Source of the DNA: a virus | IMG/VR virus record: IMGVR_UViG_3300010354_016854 | Location: 1-24,323 of that record | Strand: one strand, 5' to 3' | DNA length: 24,323 nt | Part shown: one piece after another, positions 6,009 through 13,521 of the stretch | Numbering within the stretch: position 1 is the stretch's first letter | Layout of the letters: every line of letters starts with the position of its first letter | The notes under the pieces: generated by a model | Databases searched by the model: none | Seen by the model: only the letters and a program-made list of their open reading frames with translations | What the model was told of the DNA's origin: nothing | Translations under genes and position numbers: made by a program

Positions 6009-6215
6009 ATGAAAATCGTAGCAACTTTAATCGCAAGTATGTTTGCAATGAGCGCATTTGCCGCTGAGCCTGCCAAAAAGGACGAAAAGAAGCCCGAAGC
6101 TAAGCCAGCCGCTGCTGCCCCTGCAACTCCTGCTCCTGCGGCTGCTCCAGCTGCTGCACCAGCACCAGCTGCTAAGAAGGACGAAAAGAAAGCTGCTGAA
6201 CCTGCAAAAAAGTAA
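6009..6215 (+). CDS. Secreted Ala/Pro/Lys-rich small protein
   Basis: The protein has 68 residues. It has a Sec signal peptide MKIVATLIASMFAMSAFA with a predicted cut before AEP, then a low-complexity mature part made only of Lys/Glu/Asp-rich blocks (PAKKDEKKPE, KKDEKKAAEPAKK) around an Ala/Pro spacer. Similar short periplasmic proteins are common in betaproteobacteria, without known function. I choose the ATG at 6009 over the upstream frame opening at 5922, because the signal peptide starts there and AAGGA lies at the right distance. The last codons AAA AAG before TAA form a slippery heptamer, which may let some ribosomes continue in the -1 frame. Confidence 0.75.
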   Translation: MKIVATLIASMFAMSAFAAEPAKKDEKKPEAKPAAAAPATPAPAAAPAAAPAPAAKKDEKKAAEPAKK

Positions 6216-6442
6216 TATTAGCTCGTAGATCTAGTATACAGTTTTTACAATTACAAGGTGAAGTTGACGATACATATGTTCTTTTTCTAGATGAAACAAT
6301 TGCAAGAAATCTTAATAGATTACGAATTGTTAATGAAGAGAAAGAAGATGATTTTGAAATTTCTGATGAAATAAAATGGAAACTGTTTTTATCTAGACAA
6401 CTTGCAGTATTAATTGCAGCACAAAAAAGAGCTCAAATTTGA
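6206..6442 (+). other. Candidate -1 frameshift site and downstream frame without a start codon
   Basis: A AAA AAG (6206-6212) sits directly before the TAA stop (6213-6215). Slipping back by one base there continues as GTA ATA TTA and so on through 76 uninterrupted codons to TGA at 6440-6442. That frame has no ATG, GTG or TTG anywhere, yet it reads like a folded acidic/helical protein (for example LQGEVDDTYVLFLDETIA and WKLFLSRQLAVLIAAQKR). A programmed frameshift, an A6/A7 sequencing indel, or a decayed gene could each explain it. No strong downstream pseudoknot or upstream Shine-Dalgarno stimulator is obvious. Confidence 0.45.
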
Positions 6443-6452
6443 GCTCTTTTTT
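6423..6452. terminator. Bidirectional terminator, 30-base perfect palindrome
   Basis: A12-type stem AAAAAAGAGCTC/GAGCTCTTTTTT surrounds the centre AAATTT. It overlaps the end of the frame above and the stop of the convergent gene at 6452, and would terminate both directions. Confidence 0.85.
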
Positions 6453-7144
6453 TATTTTAAACTTAGAGATTTATTTTCTAATTCTTTTATTCGATTTCTT
6501 AATTTGTCTAATAAACCTAAATTTCTTAAACTTTTAAATACAAGGTTAGCTGTTCCAAATTCTCCTTCTTTTGCTAATCCTTGTTTTCTATAGTGCCATA
6601 AAAAAATCTTAGTCTTTTTCAAAAAATCTAAGTCATCTAAGCTAAAGGCTTTTGTCAATAGACTGGCAAGTTTATCAGTTTGAGCTTGAACGAGCTCACT
6701 ATCAATATTTTTAGTAGGTTCCGAGGGTTTTCTTAACCATTTATCACGAAGTAGACTATATGAACCGCCTATTGCAGGTCTATTAATATCTTCTACATAT
6801 AATTCTACAGGAATACCTTTTATTGTTATATCATATTCTCTTTTATATAAGTTTTTTTTGGTATCAAAAAGTTCTTCTACTTCTTGATCACAATCAATTT
6901 TTTGATAATCTGTTATAAGATGTAGATCAAGATCACTGTGTTCAGTATAATACTGACCAGTCATTCCTCCAGTTATAACAACATCTAAAATTGGAAAATC
7001 TACATCAACATAGTCTGCAAAGTGCCTTGCTATTGTTAAAAGTTTCTCTTTAACTTCAGGAATAATTTGATTGTTATTCCATATAGCTGGATTAAGGTCG
7101 CGTTTGACAGAAAATTCACTAGATAAAAATTCTGATATTCTCAT
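6452..7144 (-). CDS. Nucleotidyltransferase-fold protein
   Basis: The 230-residue protein contains a pol-beta-type nucleotidyltransferase signature: VVITGGMTGQYYTEHSDLDLHL (residues 55-76), meaning a Gly-Gly turn followed by the paired Asp of the hG[GS]-D-h-D motif. A third acidic strand, PVELYVED (about residues 111-118), supplies the remaining carboxylate. The C-terminal half is helical. Proteins of this fold transfer NMP to RNA, protein or small molecules, and the substrate cannot be read from sequence. The start at 7144 has TAAATA 6 bases upstream on the same strand and no Shine-Dalgarno sequence. The gene is back-to-back with the YqgE-like gene, the two starts being 29 bases apart. Confidence 0.72.
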   Translation of the reverse strand: MRISEFLSSEFSVKRDLNPAIWNNNQIIPEVKEKLLTIARHFADYVDVDFPILDVVITGGMTGQYYTEHSDLDLHLITDYQKIDCDQEVEELFDTKKNLYKREYDITIKGIPVELYVEDINRPAIGGSYSLLRDKWLRKPSEPTKNIDSELVQAQTDKLASLLTKAFSLDDLDFLKKTKIFLWHYRKQGLAKEGEFGTANLVFKSLRNLGLLDKLRNRIKELENKSLSLK

Positions 7145-7150
7145 AATTGA

Positions 7151-7168
7151 TATTTATTTTATTAAATA
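7151..7168. promoter_or_regulatory. Back-to-back TAAATA late-promoter-like cores
   Basis: Leftward TAAATA (7156-7151, 6 bases before the ATG at 7144) and rightward TAAATA (7163-7168, 5 bases before the ATG at 7174) are separated by only 6 bases. The whole intergenic space is 29 bases, so both genes must be driven from this palindromic element if they have their own promoters. Confidence 0.5.
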
Positions 7169-7173
7169 TTGAT

Positions 7174-7740
7174 ATGGAGAACATAGAAAGTTTAAAAGGA
7201 TATCTAATAGCTGCACACCCTAAAAGATCAGATTCTTTACTAAAAAAAGGTGTGATATTAATCATTGATCAAGATTATACCGGCAGTATTGGTCTGCAGA
7301 TTAACAAACCAATGGTAAATTCTCCTAACTTGTCTGGTGTTATGCATGGGTTAGGTATTACCTATAATTCAGATACACCACTGTATTTTGGTGGTATTGA
7401 AAACACAAATAGGATAATTGTAGTTCATTCTACTGATTGGTCATCATCGGGCACGACTAAAATTACTGATGACGTGGCAATAAGTAATGATATTAGTGTG
7501 TTAGCTGCTATTTCTGCAGGTAAAGGCCCTAGCAAATTCAGAGCTATAGCCGGTTATACTAGATGGTTGCCTGGCCACTTAGAAAGTGAAATAGACGGTG
7601 ACCCACCATTTCATGATATTAATACTAGCTGGAGTTACATTCAAGCAAATGAAGATCTAGTGTTTGCTACATCAGGAGCAGATCAATGGCACCTTACATT
7701 AGAGCAAAGTGCCAAAGCTCAAATAGCAACGTGGTTTTAA
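7174..7740 (+). CDS. YqgE/AlgH family protein
   Basis: The 188-residue protein matches the full YqgE/AlgH (DUF179) domain. The opening LKGYLIAAHP corresponds to the family's LKGYFLIAMP. GSIGLQINKPM matches GAMGLVINRPL, then PLYFGGIENTNRIIVVHS and the characteristic AIAGYTRWLPGHLESEI (family LGYAGWGPGQLE-E). The bacterial family was linked historically to alginate regulation, but its biochemical role remains uncertain; phage copies are unusual. The ATG at 7174 is chosen because the domain starts there, with TAAATA 5 bases upstream; the frame itself opens earlier at a TTG (7147). It overlaps the 3' end of gp41 by 4 bases tail-to-tail. Confidence 0.87.
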   Translation: MENIESLKGYLIAAHPKRSDSLLKKGVILIIDQDYTGSIGLQINKPMVNSPNLSGVMHGLGITYNSDTPLYFGGIENTNRIIVVHSTDWSSSGTTKITDDVAISNDISVLAAISAGKGPSKFRAIAGYTRWLPGHLESEIDGDPPFHDINTSWSYIQANEDLVFATSGADQWHLTLEQSAKAQIATWF

Positions 7741-9149
7741 TCCTTTTCAGGGTTCATATTTGCTAACATTGTTCTTATATCTGCAGAACCCTTGCTTTGA
7801 TTTTTAAATTTATTAATGCTGATTCCTTGACTAGGTTCTGGTTCTGCAGAAGTTGTTGAACTAGAACGTTTCAATCCTTGATAAATTTGATTAGGACTTG
7901 GTTGTGGACTAGCCTGTTCGTCTTCTCCTAGATCACTAATTCTCAATGTATCTACATTAAATTCAAGATCTACTTTCTGACCTACACCACTACTAGATCT
8001 TGTTTTCATAAATTGAATTTGATAGCGTCCACGTTCTTTCATAGCTCTACTTGTAAAGATACCAACAACATTATCAGCAGTTTGAATCTTACTCAATCCT
8101 CCTGAAATGTGGCTATGATCAAACTCAATTTCTTCTACTGCTGATCTATTTAATTGTGATGCCGTTACAGTGATACACTGTGTTTCCATAGCTAAGTTTC
8201 TAATTTCTTCAGACACATATTTGTCTTTAACAAATAGATCGCTGGGCGATACCTTCACTGACAAAGGCATCATCAAATCCAGGTAATCTATTAACAAAAC
8301 ATCTGGTTTTTTGCCTTTTTTGACCTGATATTCCTTCAAATAGGCACGAATATCGTTGCAATTTTTCCCTGATGGCATATACTTGATCTGTATGTTACCA
8401 GCTCGCTTACCTGCCATTTTTACTTTTAATTCTACATCGTCGATGCTTTTAAATATCTCTCTTGTAGCAATTCCTGTAATCATACTATCTAATCTCATTG
8501 ACACTAAATTTTCACTTAGCTCAAATGTCAAATAGATTACATTGAGCCCTGCCATGGCCCAGTTTACTCCAAGATTAGCAAGAAACAAACTCTTACCTCC
8601 GCCAGAGCCTGCGGCAAAAATATTAAGTTCTCCCCTATTAAACCCGCCGTAGAGTTTCTTATCTACAGATGGCCAACCGGTTGATATTTGACCGTTAGAA
8701 TTTTTCAAACTTTCCAATCGTGATCGAGGATCTTCAAAATAATCTGTGCCCATATCCTTATTAAGGCTAATTTGAATAGCATCTTTAATAAGACGTTCTA
8801 CTGGACCGTAATCACCCTTTTCTAATAAATCTGCTGATTTAAGAATTGCACGTTCAAGGCCTTTGTGCCTGCTAAATTTTTCAAACTCTTGAAGTAGCCA
8901 ATCATAATTTTCTTTAGGCACAGATACAGATTCAAGATTGCTTTTGCACATTGCATTTACTTGAATAATTTCCGGCATAATCTTATATTGGTCTACATAT
9001 GATGTTATAAACTTTGCAGTATCTCTTAGTTTTTGATCAAAATTTTCTGGATCAAAAATACTTTGACATCTTATAAAACTTTCTGCATCTGACAAAAACA
9101 TTTCTAAGTAAAGTTTTTGAACGTCATGTGAATATTCTGTATTAGCCAT
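7737..9149 (-). CDS. 41: DnaB-like replicative helicase (T4 gp41 type)
   Basis: The 470-residue protein is close to T4 gp41 (475). The N-terminal 160 residues are the helical collar. The RecA-like core shows Walker A GSGGGKSLFLANL (about residues 181-193), the VIYLTFELSENLVSMRLDSM strand-helix with the catalytic-type Glu, Walker B VLLIDYLDLM (about residue 287), and the DnaB-like TASQLNRSA sensor region. The C-terminal 60 residues are a polar, Ser/Pro/Gln-rich linker, perhaps for primase or loader contact. It unwinds the replication fork 5' to 3' together with the gp61 primase, whose gene lies directly upstream and overlaps this start by 8 bases. The pair is translated from one leftward message. 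Confidence 0.93.
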   Translation of the reverse strand: MANTEYSHDVQKLYLEMFLSDAESFIRCQSIFDPENFDQKLRDTAKFITSYVDQYKIMPEIIQVNAMCKSNLESVSVPKENYDWLLQEFEKFSRHKGLERAILKSADLLEKGDYGPVERLIKDAIQISLNKDMGTDYFEDPRSRLESLKNSNGQISTGWPSVDKKLYGGFNRGELNIFAAGSGGGKSLFLANLGVNWAMAGLNVIYLTFELSENLVSMRLDSMITGIATREIFKSIDDVELKVKMAGKRAGNIQIKYMPSGKNCNDIRAYLKEYQVKKGKKPDVLLIDYLDLMMPLSVKVSPSDLFVKDKYVSEEIRNLAMETQCITVTASQLNRSAVEEIEFDHSHISGGLSKIQTADNVVGIFTSRAMKERGRYQIQFMKTRSSSGVGQKVDLEFNVDTLRISDLGEDEQASPQPSPNQIYQGLKRSSSTTSAEPEPSQGISINKFKNQSKGSADIRTMLANMNPEKD

Positions 9150-10143
9150 TTAATTTCTCTAATTTTTTCTTTAGTAGTTCAATTTTAATTTTGTTTGTTT
9201 CTTTATAGTGCAAGATACTGTATAAAGTATACAGCCTACCATATTTTTTTACAGCATCGGCAACATCTTTAATCTTATCATCCCAAGGAGGCAAACTAAC
9301 TGACCAATTTTGTTCTATGGCTGTGTTGATTATCTTTGCTCCAGCCTTATCTCGATCAGGAACAATAATAACTTCTTTACCTAATGAATTAATTCTTGCT
9401 ACCTGCGTTGGATTAGGCTCGTTATGCATAATTGCACAACAATCTAGTCCAATTGCATCAAACTGGCCTTCAACAATAATAACAAATTGCCGATCTACAG
9501 TCTGTGCATCAAAATTAAACACATAACCAGGTTGCGTATCTGTTAGATACTTAGGTTTACCTTCCTTAATTTTTCTGCCAGTATATCCAACAGTCTTTCC
9601 GTTTTGATAGAAAGGAATTATTACTCTATCACGCCACCCTGGACTAGCACTCCAATGCCAATTATACCAATCTAACTTCATGCCTCTGTTAGAAATATAA
9701 TTTATCACACTAGACAAATCGTCAGCAATATCTTGAGGAAGGTCTTCGTTTATCCAATCATTTATTGGTAAAGTCAATTCAGGTAACGACTTTTCTGTAA
9801 GATCTAGATTAATTGGCTTAATAGTTGTAGGTTGGTTTTCTTTGAGTTGAAGAGCAATCAGTCCTAATTTATTAAGTTCAGTTTCGCCTAATCCTAACCA
9901 TCTAAATAATTGTCTAGTATTGTTACTTAGAAGTTTTCCAGGCGCCCAACCTGCTTTAAAGTTACAATTAAAACAATGGTATTGCCAATTATCATTACTA
10001 GTCAATACACCGCCTCTACTTCTAGTGTCAGGTTTTTCTCCCCTATGATGACAGCATACTGCATTAAACGAAATCCAGCCGCTAGGAGTAGACTTGCGCT
10101 TTGGTGGCAAGAAAGCTAACAGCGTAGATTGAATCTCGTTCAT
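9142..10143 (-). CDS. 61: DnaG-type DNA primase (T4 gp61 type)
   Basis: The 333-residue protein is close to T4 gp61 (342). The N-terminal zinc-binding module has CCHH near residue 30 and CFNC near residue 58 (pattern C-H...C-x2-C). The RNA-polymerase/TOPRIM part includes VIIPFYQNGKTVGYTGRKI (about residues 174-192), VIIVEGQFDAIGLD with the catalytic Glu (about residue 226), and VIIVPDRDKAG with the metal-binding Asp-x-Asp (about residues 255-265). The C-terminal tail is Lys-rich. It makes RNA primers for lagging-strand synthesis on the gp41 helicase. The ATG at 10143 is clear. The upstream structural-type gene ends 9 bases before it. Confidence 0.92.
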   Translation of the reverse strand: MNEIQSTLLAFLPPKRKSTPSGWISFNAVCCHHRGEKPDTRSRGGVLTSNDNWQYHCFNCNFKAGWAPGKLLSNNTRQLFRWLGLGETELNKLGLIALQLKENQPTTIKPINLDLTEKSLPELTLPINDWINEDLPQDIADDLSSVINYISNRGMKLDWYNWHWSASPGWRDRVIIPFYQNGKTVGYTGRKIKEGKPKYLTDTQPGYVFNFDAQTVDRQFVIIVEGQFDAIGLDCCAIMHNEPNPTQVARINSLGKEVIIVPDRDKAGAKIINTAIEQNWSVSLPPWDDKIKDVADAVKKYGRLYTLYSILHYKETNKIKIELLKKKLEKLNG

Positions 10144-10152
10144 CTTACTAGT

Positions 10153-10989
10153 TTAGCTTCTGTATAATACTTTGTCAAATGATCCGAAATAACTAGGGTC
10201 GTCGTTATCTAATCCCGCTGGAGCCTTTGCCGGAATAAATTTAATTCTTAAAAAGGAAAAAACTCCATTTAAATTTACATACTCAATTCCTGTAAATTGC
10301 GAAAATACTTTTGAATATTCGGTTGTCCAAGATGTGCCCACCCCAGGGTTGTTATCTAATGTAGATTGAATATAAACAGTTCCTCTAAACGCTGTCAAAT
10401 AGATAGCTAAGGTATGTAATCCACTGTTACCATTGAATTCTGGATTGGCATAGATACTACCGCTAAAATGTTCATATAAGTTAGTATCTCCATTAAAGAC
10501 TTTATTGAATGTAGAAACCTCTATTATATCCTTTGGAATAGGCATAACATCGTCTGTTAATTCTAAGGTTCCAGAAACTCCGTAATATGTATTAGAATAG
10601 GTAGGAACATAACTACCGTCTGTATGAAGTAGCTTAATAGAGAAATTGTAATTACTATTAGGCAAGTCTAAAGTATCGCTTTCGTTTAGAGTTAGAAGTC
10701 CTAAACCTTTGGTAGAGGTAGTATTGACATCTAGGATTTCTAGTGGTTTTTCTAACAATAGACGTTTGCTGATCGCATCAAACATAGAGAAAACATATGT
10801 TTGAGTGTTGTATACCCTAATTTTCTTTTGATCGCTGTTCTTAAATTGAATTCTTACTTGATTTTTTAATCCCTTTTGTATAACTAAATTCCTTTGATAC
10901 ATAACTTGATTAACTCCTCTCACAGTAGAATCCAAATCTAAAACAACGTCATAAATATTTTGGTATAAATAGATCGGTAAATTTTGCAT
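10153..10989 (-). CDS. Beta-rich protein, presumed virion/tail component
   Basis: The 278-residue protein is almost entirely beta-strand in character, rich in Asn, Ser, Thr and aromatics, with few cysteines and no membrane or signal segment. The first 100 residues resemble the immunoglobulin-like attachment domains of phage baseplate and fibre proteins (IQKGLKNQVRIQFKN, VYNTQTYVFSMFD), and the rest looks like a jelly-roll or fibre-type domain (HTLAIYLTAFRGTVYIQ, FSFLRIKFIPA). This is inference from composition. The ATG at 10989 is preferred over TTG at 11007, because TAAATA lies 5 bases upstream on the same strand. The gene is embedded between replication genes and is likely under its own late promoter. 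Confidence 0.6.
   Translation of the reverse strand: MQNLPIYLYQNIYDVVLDLDSTVRGVNQVMYQRNLVIQKGLKNQVRIQFKNSDQKKIRVYNTQTYVFSMFDAISKRLLLEKPLEILDVNTTSTKGLGLLTLNESDTLDLPNSNYNFSIKLLHTDGSYVPTYSNTYYGVSGTLELTDDVMPIPKDIIEVSTFNKVFNGDTNLYEHFSGSIYANPEFNGNSGLHTLAIYLTAFRGTVYIQSTLDNNPGVGTSWTTEYSKVFSQFTGIEYVNLNGVFSFLRIKFIPAKAPAGLDNDDPSYFGSFDKVLYRS
10964..10971 (+). promoter_or_regulatory. Perfect T4 late promoter octamer TATAAATA
   Basis: The octamer TATAAATA is identical to the T4 late consensus. It lies within the 5' part of the leftward gene but points rightward, 40 bases ahead of the ATG at 11012, so a leader of about 35 bases is predicted. Confidence 0.6.
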
Positions 10990-10994
10990 ATCAA

Positions 10995-11000
10995 TATTTA
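10995..11000 (-). promoter_or_regulatory. TAAATA late-promoter-like core, 5 bases before an ATG
   Basis: AATAAATA on the minus strand ends 5 bases ahead of the ATG at 10989. The 13-base string AAATATTGATATG here is shared exactly with the start region of the YqgE-like gene (7164-7176). Confidence 0.5.
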
Positions 11001-11011
11001 TTGACAAAAGG

Positions 11012-11386
11012 ATGAAAGAAGAGTTTCAAAAAAATTTCCCGTATATAACATGTATAAAATCTAACGATAAAGAATATTTAGGCATAATAATTAACTGCGA
11101 TTCCAATGTTGCTAGTATCTATGATTTAAACATGATGCTAGATGAAAATTTAAGAAAACTTTTCCTACAAATGGGAGAAGTTTGGTGGTGGGAAAGCAAT
11201 AGAAAAATACCTATTAATATTTTCCTAAAGAAAGAAATGTTAGTTTTTAGACCTTATATAAAAACCTTTAACTTTAAAGATATTGAAGTTTTATTCGGTC
11301 CCATTGTAAATCTCAGCGATATTGCTGAAAAAAGAGTTAAACGTAAAAGTATTCAACTAGTCCGAAATATACGGAAAGTTACATAA
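11012..11386 (+). CDS. Conserved phage hypothetical protein
   Basis: This is a 124-residue soluble protein. Its centre carries an aromatic patch VWWWESNRKIPINIFL (residues 57-72) followed by TFNFKDIEVLFGP (about residues 90-102), and it ends in the basic helix KRVKRKSIQLVRNIRKV. The family looks conserved among T4-like marine and freshwater phages in my memory, but I cannot name a function. The basic tail could bind nucleic acid. It is the only rightward gene between 7.7 kb and the right end, set against the leftward train, and overlaps the DnaE-like gene tail-to-tail by 8 bases. A perfect late-promoter octamer lies upstream. Confidence 0.7.
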   Translation: MKEEFQKNFPYITCIKSNDKEYLGIIINCDSNVASIYDLNMMLDENLRKLFLQMGEVWWWESNRKIPINIFLKKEMLVFRPYIKTFNFKDIEVLFGPIVNLSDIAEKRVKRKSIQLVRNIRKVT

Positions 11387-11948
11387 ATCCCCAACTTAAT
11401 TCTTCACAAATTAAATTCATCTGAACTACAACAGCAGCAGCATAAGCAGTAGCATGTGACTTCTTAAAGTAATATTCATCACCTTCAGGTTTAATCCAAA
11501 CCTCGTTCATCACCGTAGTCCAATCTTTCCCAATCAGATAGCGTTTCGCAGGGCGTATCATAGCCAAAACTGCCGCTAGTTGGGGTATCGTTTTTGGTTT
11601 CATTTCTCTTAAGATCGAACCATGTCCGTTGACGTGAAAGAGCAAGTTGACGAAATCGTCCTGTTCCAGTAAATCCCATAATGGCTCCGTATTCAATAAT
11701 TCATTTAAATGTTCTTCGTTACGAATTTTTTTATATACACTAACATTTAGAAAATCAATCTTAAAGTATCCGCGTTCTTCTGCTTCCTTGTAATTGATGC
11801 TAGCAGCTCCTGTAATAGAATTGAAAGGTATGTTGTGAACATATACTCCTGTGTTATGTCTTCGACCGTCTTCTAAACTTGCCGGAATGTGTCTAATGAT
11901 ATCGAGAATTTTATTTCTGTCAGCAAAGTCGATGTCGATGTCAGGCAT
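11379..11948 (-). CDS. Miniature DnaE-like (Pol III alpha-related) protein
   Basis: The protein has 189 residues, against 1,000 or more for bacterial DnaE. It starts directly at the C-family polymerase motif: PDIDIDF at residues 2-8, whose Asp3 and Asp5 correspond to E. coli alpha D401 and D403. HNTGVYV follows (31-37; DnaE HAGGV), then GYFKIDFLNVS (60-70), whose Asp65 matches D555 of KFDFLGL. LAAVLAMIRPA (124-134) resembles the fingers' ALFRPGP, and YYFKKSHATAYAAAVV (159-174) resembles FNKSHAAAYALV. The PHP, most of the palm, thumb, OB and tau-binding regions are absent. Function could be regulatory, a nuclease, or residual polymerase; activity is unproven. It overlaps the upstream gene by 8 bases. 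Confidence 0.8.
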   Translation of the reverse strand: MPDIDIDFADRNKILDIIRHIPASLEDGRRHNTGVYVHNIPFNSITGAASINYKEAEERGYFKIDFLNVSVYKKIRNEEHLNELLNTEPLWDLLEQDDFVNLLFHVNGHGSILREMKPKTIPQLAAVLAMIRPAKRYLIGKDWTTVMNEVWIKPEGDEYYFKKSHATAYAAAVVVQMNLICEELSWGFM

Positions 11949-12378
11949 TTTGAGTCCAGTTTTCTAGTATTTTACTTGAACTATTAATTTTGTCAATCCC
12001 ACCTACTCCAAATACGAATTCAACATCTGGCCAACCTACTTCTGGTATGTTGTGCGCATTTCTATCTCCGCCGTTTGCAAAAATAATTTTTTTCTTTTGT
12101 GGAAAGATTTGTTTAACTTTCCAAATTGCATTATTGGCAGTATCATCATCGTCGTTAAATGTAATTACCATATCTACCATTTTGAGATTTTGTATAATCA
12201 ACGATCTTTCCCAGTTTGGCATAAAGGCCTTGCCTTTTTTCCTTCTTAGCCAATTATCTGAATTTACACCTACAACTAAAATGTCACCTAATTTTTTAGC
12301 ATCAGTAAAGTAATGGATATGACCACTGTGAAGAGGATCAAACCCTCCTGTAACTAAAACAATTGTTTTTTCTTTCAT
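11941..12378 (-). CDS. Cytidylyltransferase-like protein
   Basis: The 145-residue protein has the complete small nucleotidyltransferase signature. TGGFDPLHSGHIHYF (residues 10-24) carries the HxGH metal/nucleotide motif (His17, His20). VVGVNSDNWLRRKKGK and ERSLIIQNLKMVDMVI follow, then FANGGDRN (about residues 99-106) and the closing SSSKIL. The family includes glycerol-3-phosphate cytidylyltransferase and the HldE adenylyltransferase, and the length suits a stand-alone enzyme activating a phosphorylated sugar or polyol. The gene overlaps the HldE-like kinase by 4 bases (ATGA) and the DnaE-like gene by 8. It is the second such transferase within 2 kb, so two different activated products may be made. 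Confidence 0.85.
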   Translation of the reverse strand: MKEKTIVLVTGGFDPLHSGHIHYFTDAKKLGDILVVGVNSDNWLRRKKGKAFMPNWERSLIIQNLKMVDMVITFNDDDDTANNAIWKVKQIFPQKKKIIFANGGDRNAHNIPEVGWPDVEFVFGVGGIDKINSSSKILENWTQNA

Positions 12379-13157
12379 ATAACCTCTGTTAGTTTAGGTG
12401 CGTAGTTTCCTCTGTGCTTTACGCTTTCGCTTGCTGCCTTGATAGCTAATTCAATCGCCTTGTCTATATCTTTACTTTCTAGATAACCATAGACTAAAAA
12501 TGCAAGAAAGGTATCCCCTGCACCACAGACATCTGCTACATCTACTTTAGGTGCTGCGTAATGTTTCAAACTATGCATAGCACCATTTTCTCCATTTGTA
12601 ACAATTAAACCTTTTTCATTCTCTGGAACAGAAATACATTTGTTATATTCGTAAAAATTTATTTTTATAAAAGCTCCTGTGAATCTCTTTAAATCAGTTT
12701 TCTTTGTATCAATGAAAATAGGTTTAGTGGGATTCTCAACAATCAACTTTTCAATTTGTTCATAGGTTAGAAATCCTTTATTATAGTCAGAAATAACAAT
12801 TGCATCGTAGTTATGAACACTACGTAACATTCCTAATCTACCAGACCAAGAAGGAATTTTAGGTTCGTCGTCTACTCTTAGAAGATGTTGACCTGATCTT
12901 TTATCAATATACCTAATTTTCTTAATTTTTTTATCATTGCTAATAAAATCAACATCCTGCTCTAATGCTTCAAAATTTTTCTTTACATTAGCGGCCATAC
13001 CAGGTGTTGTAAAATTTTCTTGAATTTTTAAAATAGGAACAGGCGCTTCTGGACTAAGACGCTCACAAGACCCTATATAGTATTCATCTTCGCACCTATC
13101 CCCTATCAACAATATCTTGAATTTTTTGGGTGCTGGAGTATTTGTTAAGTCTGTCAT
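12375..13157 (-). CDS. HldE-like D-beta-D-heptose 7-phosphate kinase (PfkB family)
   Basis: The 260-residue protein aligns with the kinase half of HldE/RfaE (about 315 residues). LLIGDRCEDEYYIGS (16-30), RLSPEAPVPILKI (34-46), and PGMAANVKKN (53-62; family PGGAANVAMN) are followed by KKIRYIDKRSGQHLLRVDDE (about residues 81-100), DAIVISDYNKGF, and the phosphotransfer motif VCGAGDTFLAFL with catalytic Asp (about residues 208-219). It is shorter than usual by some 50 residues, lost mainly around the lid and middle. It should phosphorylate heptose 7-phosphate at C1 to heptose 1,7-bisphosphate. It overlaps the adenylyltransferase-like gene by 62 bases, the two functions of HldE thus being split. 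Confidence 0.85.
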   Translation of the reverse strand: MTDLTNTPAPKKFKILLIGDRCEDEYYIGSCERLSPEAPVPILKIQENFTTPGMAANVKKNFEALEQDVDFISNDKKIKKIRYIDKRSGQHLLRVDDEPKIPSWSGRLGMLRSVHNYDAIVISDYNKGFLTYEQIEKLIVENPTKPIFIDTKKTDLKRFTGAFIKINFYEYNKCISVPENEKGLIVTNGENGAMHSLKHYAAPKVDVADVCGAGDTFLAFLVYGYLESKDIDKAIELAIKAASESVKHRGNYAPKLTEVI

Positions 13158-13521
13158 AAAATAAAATCTGTTTACAGTGTTCTGAACCTATTATAGGTTT
13201 ACCTTCATAATCACTACCCTTGATCATAATGTCAGGTTCAAAATTTTTTATAAAATTACGTAGATCGTTGTCAGTATCAAAAATATCTACCCTATCTACA
13301 TATTTTAAAGAAAATAAAAGATTGGCTCTTTCATATTCTGTATTGTAAGGTCGTTTTGGACCTTTTAATTCTTTAACTCTTTGATCGCTATCTATAAGAA
13401 CATATACAAAACTATTTTGAAATGATCTTGCATAACCTAACAATCTAAGATGTCCTAAATGTATAACATCAAAAGTTCCATTAACTACTATTCGTAACTT
13501 ATCTTCAGTTCCCTGTAACAC
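13096..13521 (-). CDS. HldE-like D-glycero-beta-D-manno-heptose 1-phosphate adenylyltransferase
   Basis: The 141-residue protein carries all family landmarks: VVNGTFDVIHLGHLRLL (12-28) with HxGH at His21 and His24, ERANLLFSLKYVDRVDIFD, IMIKGSDYEGKPIIG (about residues 98-112), and YSSTQKIQDIV at the C-terminus (family STTxII). It is the size of the HldE second domain alone. It would convert heptose 1-phosphate and ATP to ADP-heptose, a precursor of LPS inner core. The GTG start at 13521 is chosen: no ATG is available before the HxGH motif, and AGGAGAT lies 8-9 bases upstream. It overlaps the cupin by 17 bases and the kinase by 62. The true substrate could be another sugar phosphate. Confidence 0.85.
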   Translation of the reverse strand: MLQGTEDKLRIVVNGTFDVIHLGHLRLLGYARSFQNSFVYVLIDSDQRVKELKGPKRPYNTEYERANLLFSLKYVDRVDIFDTDNDLRNFIKNFEPDIMIKGSDYEGKPIIGSEHCKQILFYDRLNKYSSTQKIQDIVDRG

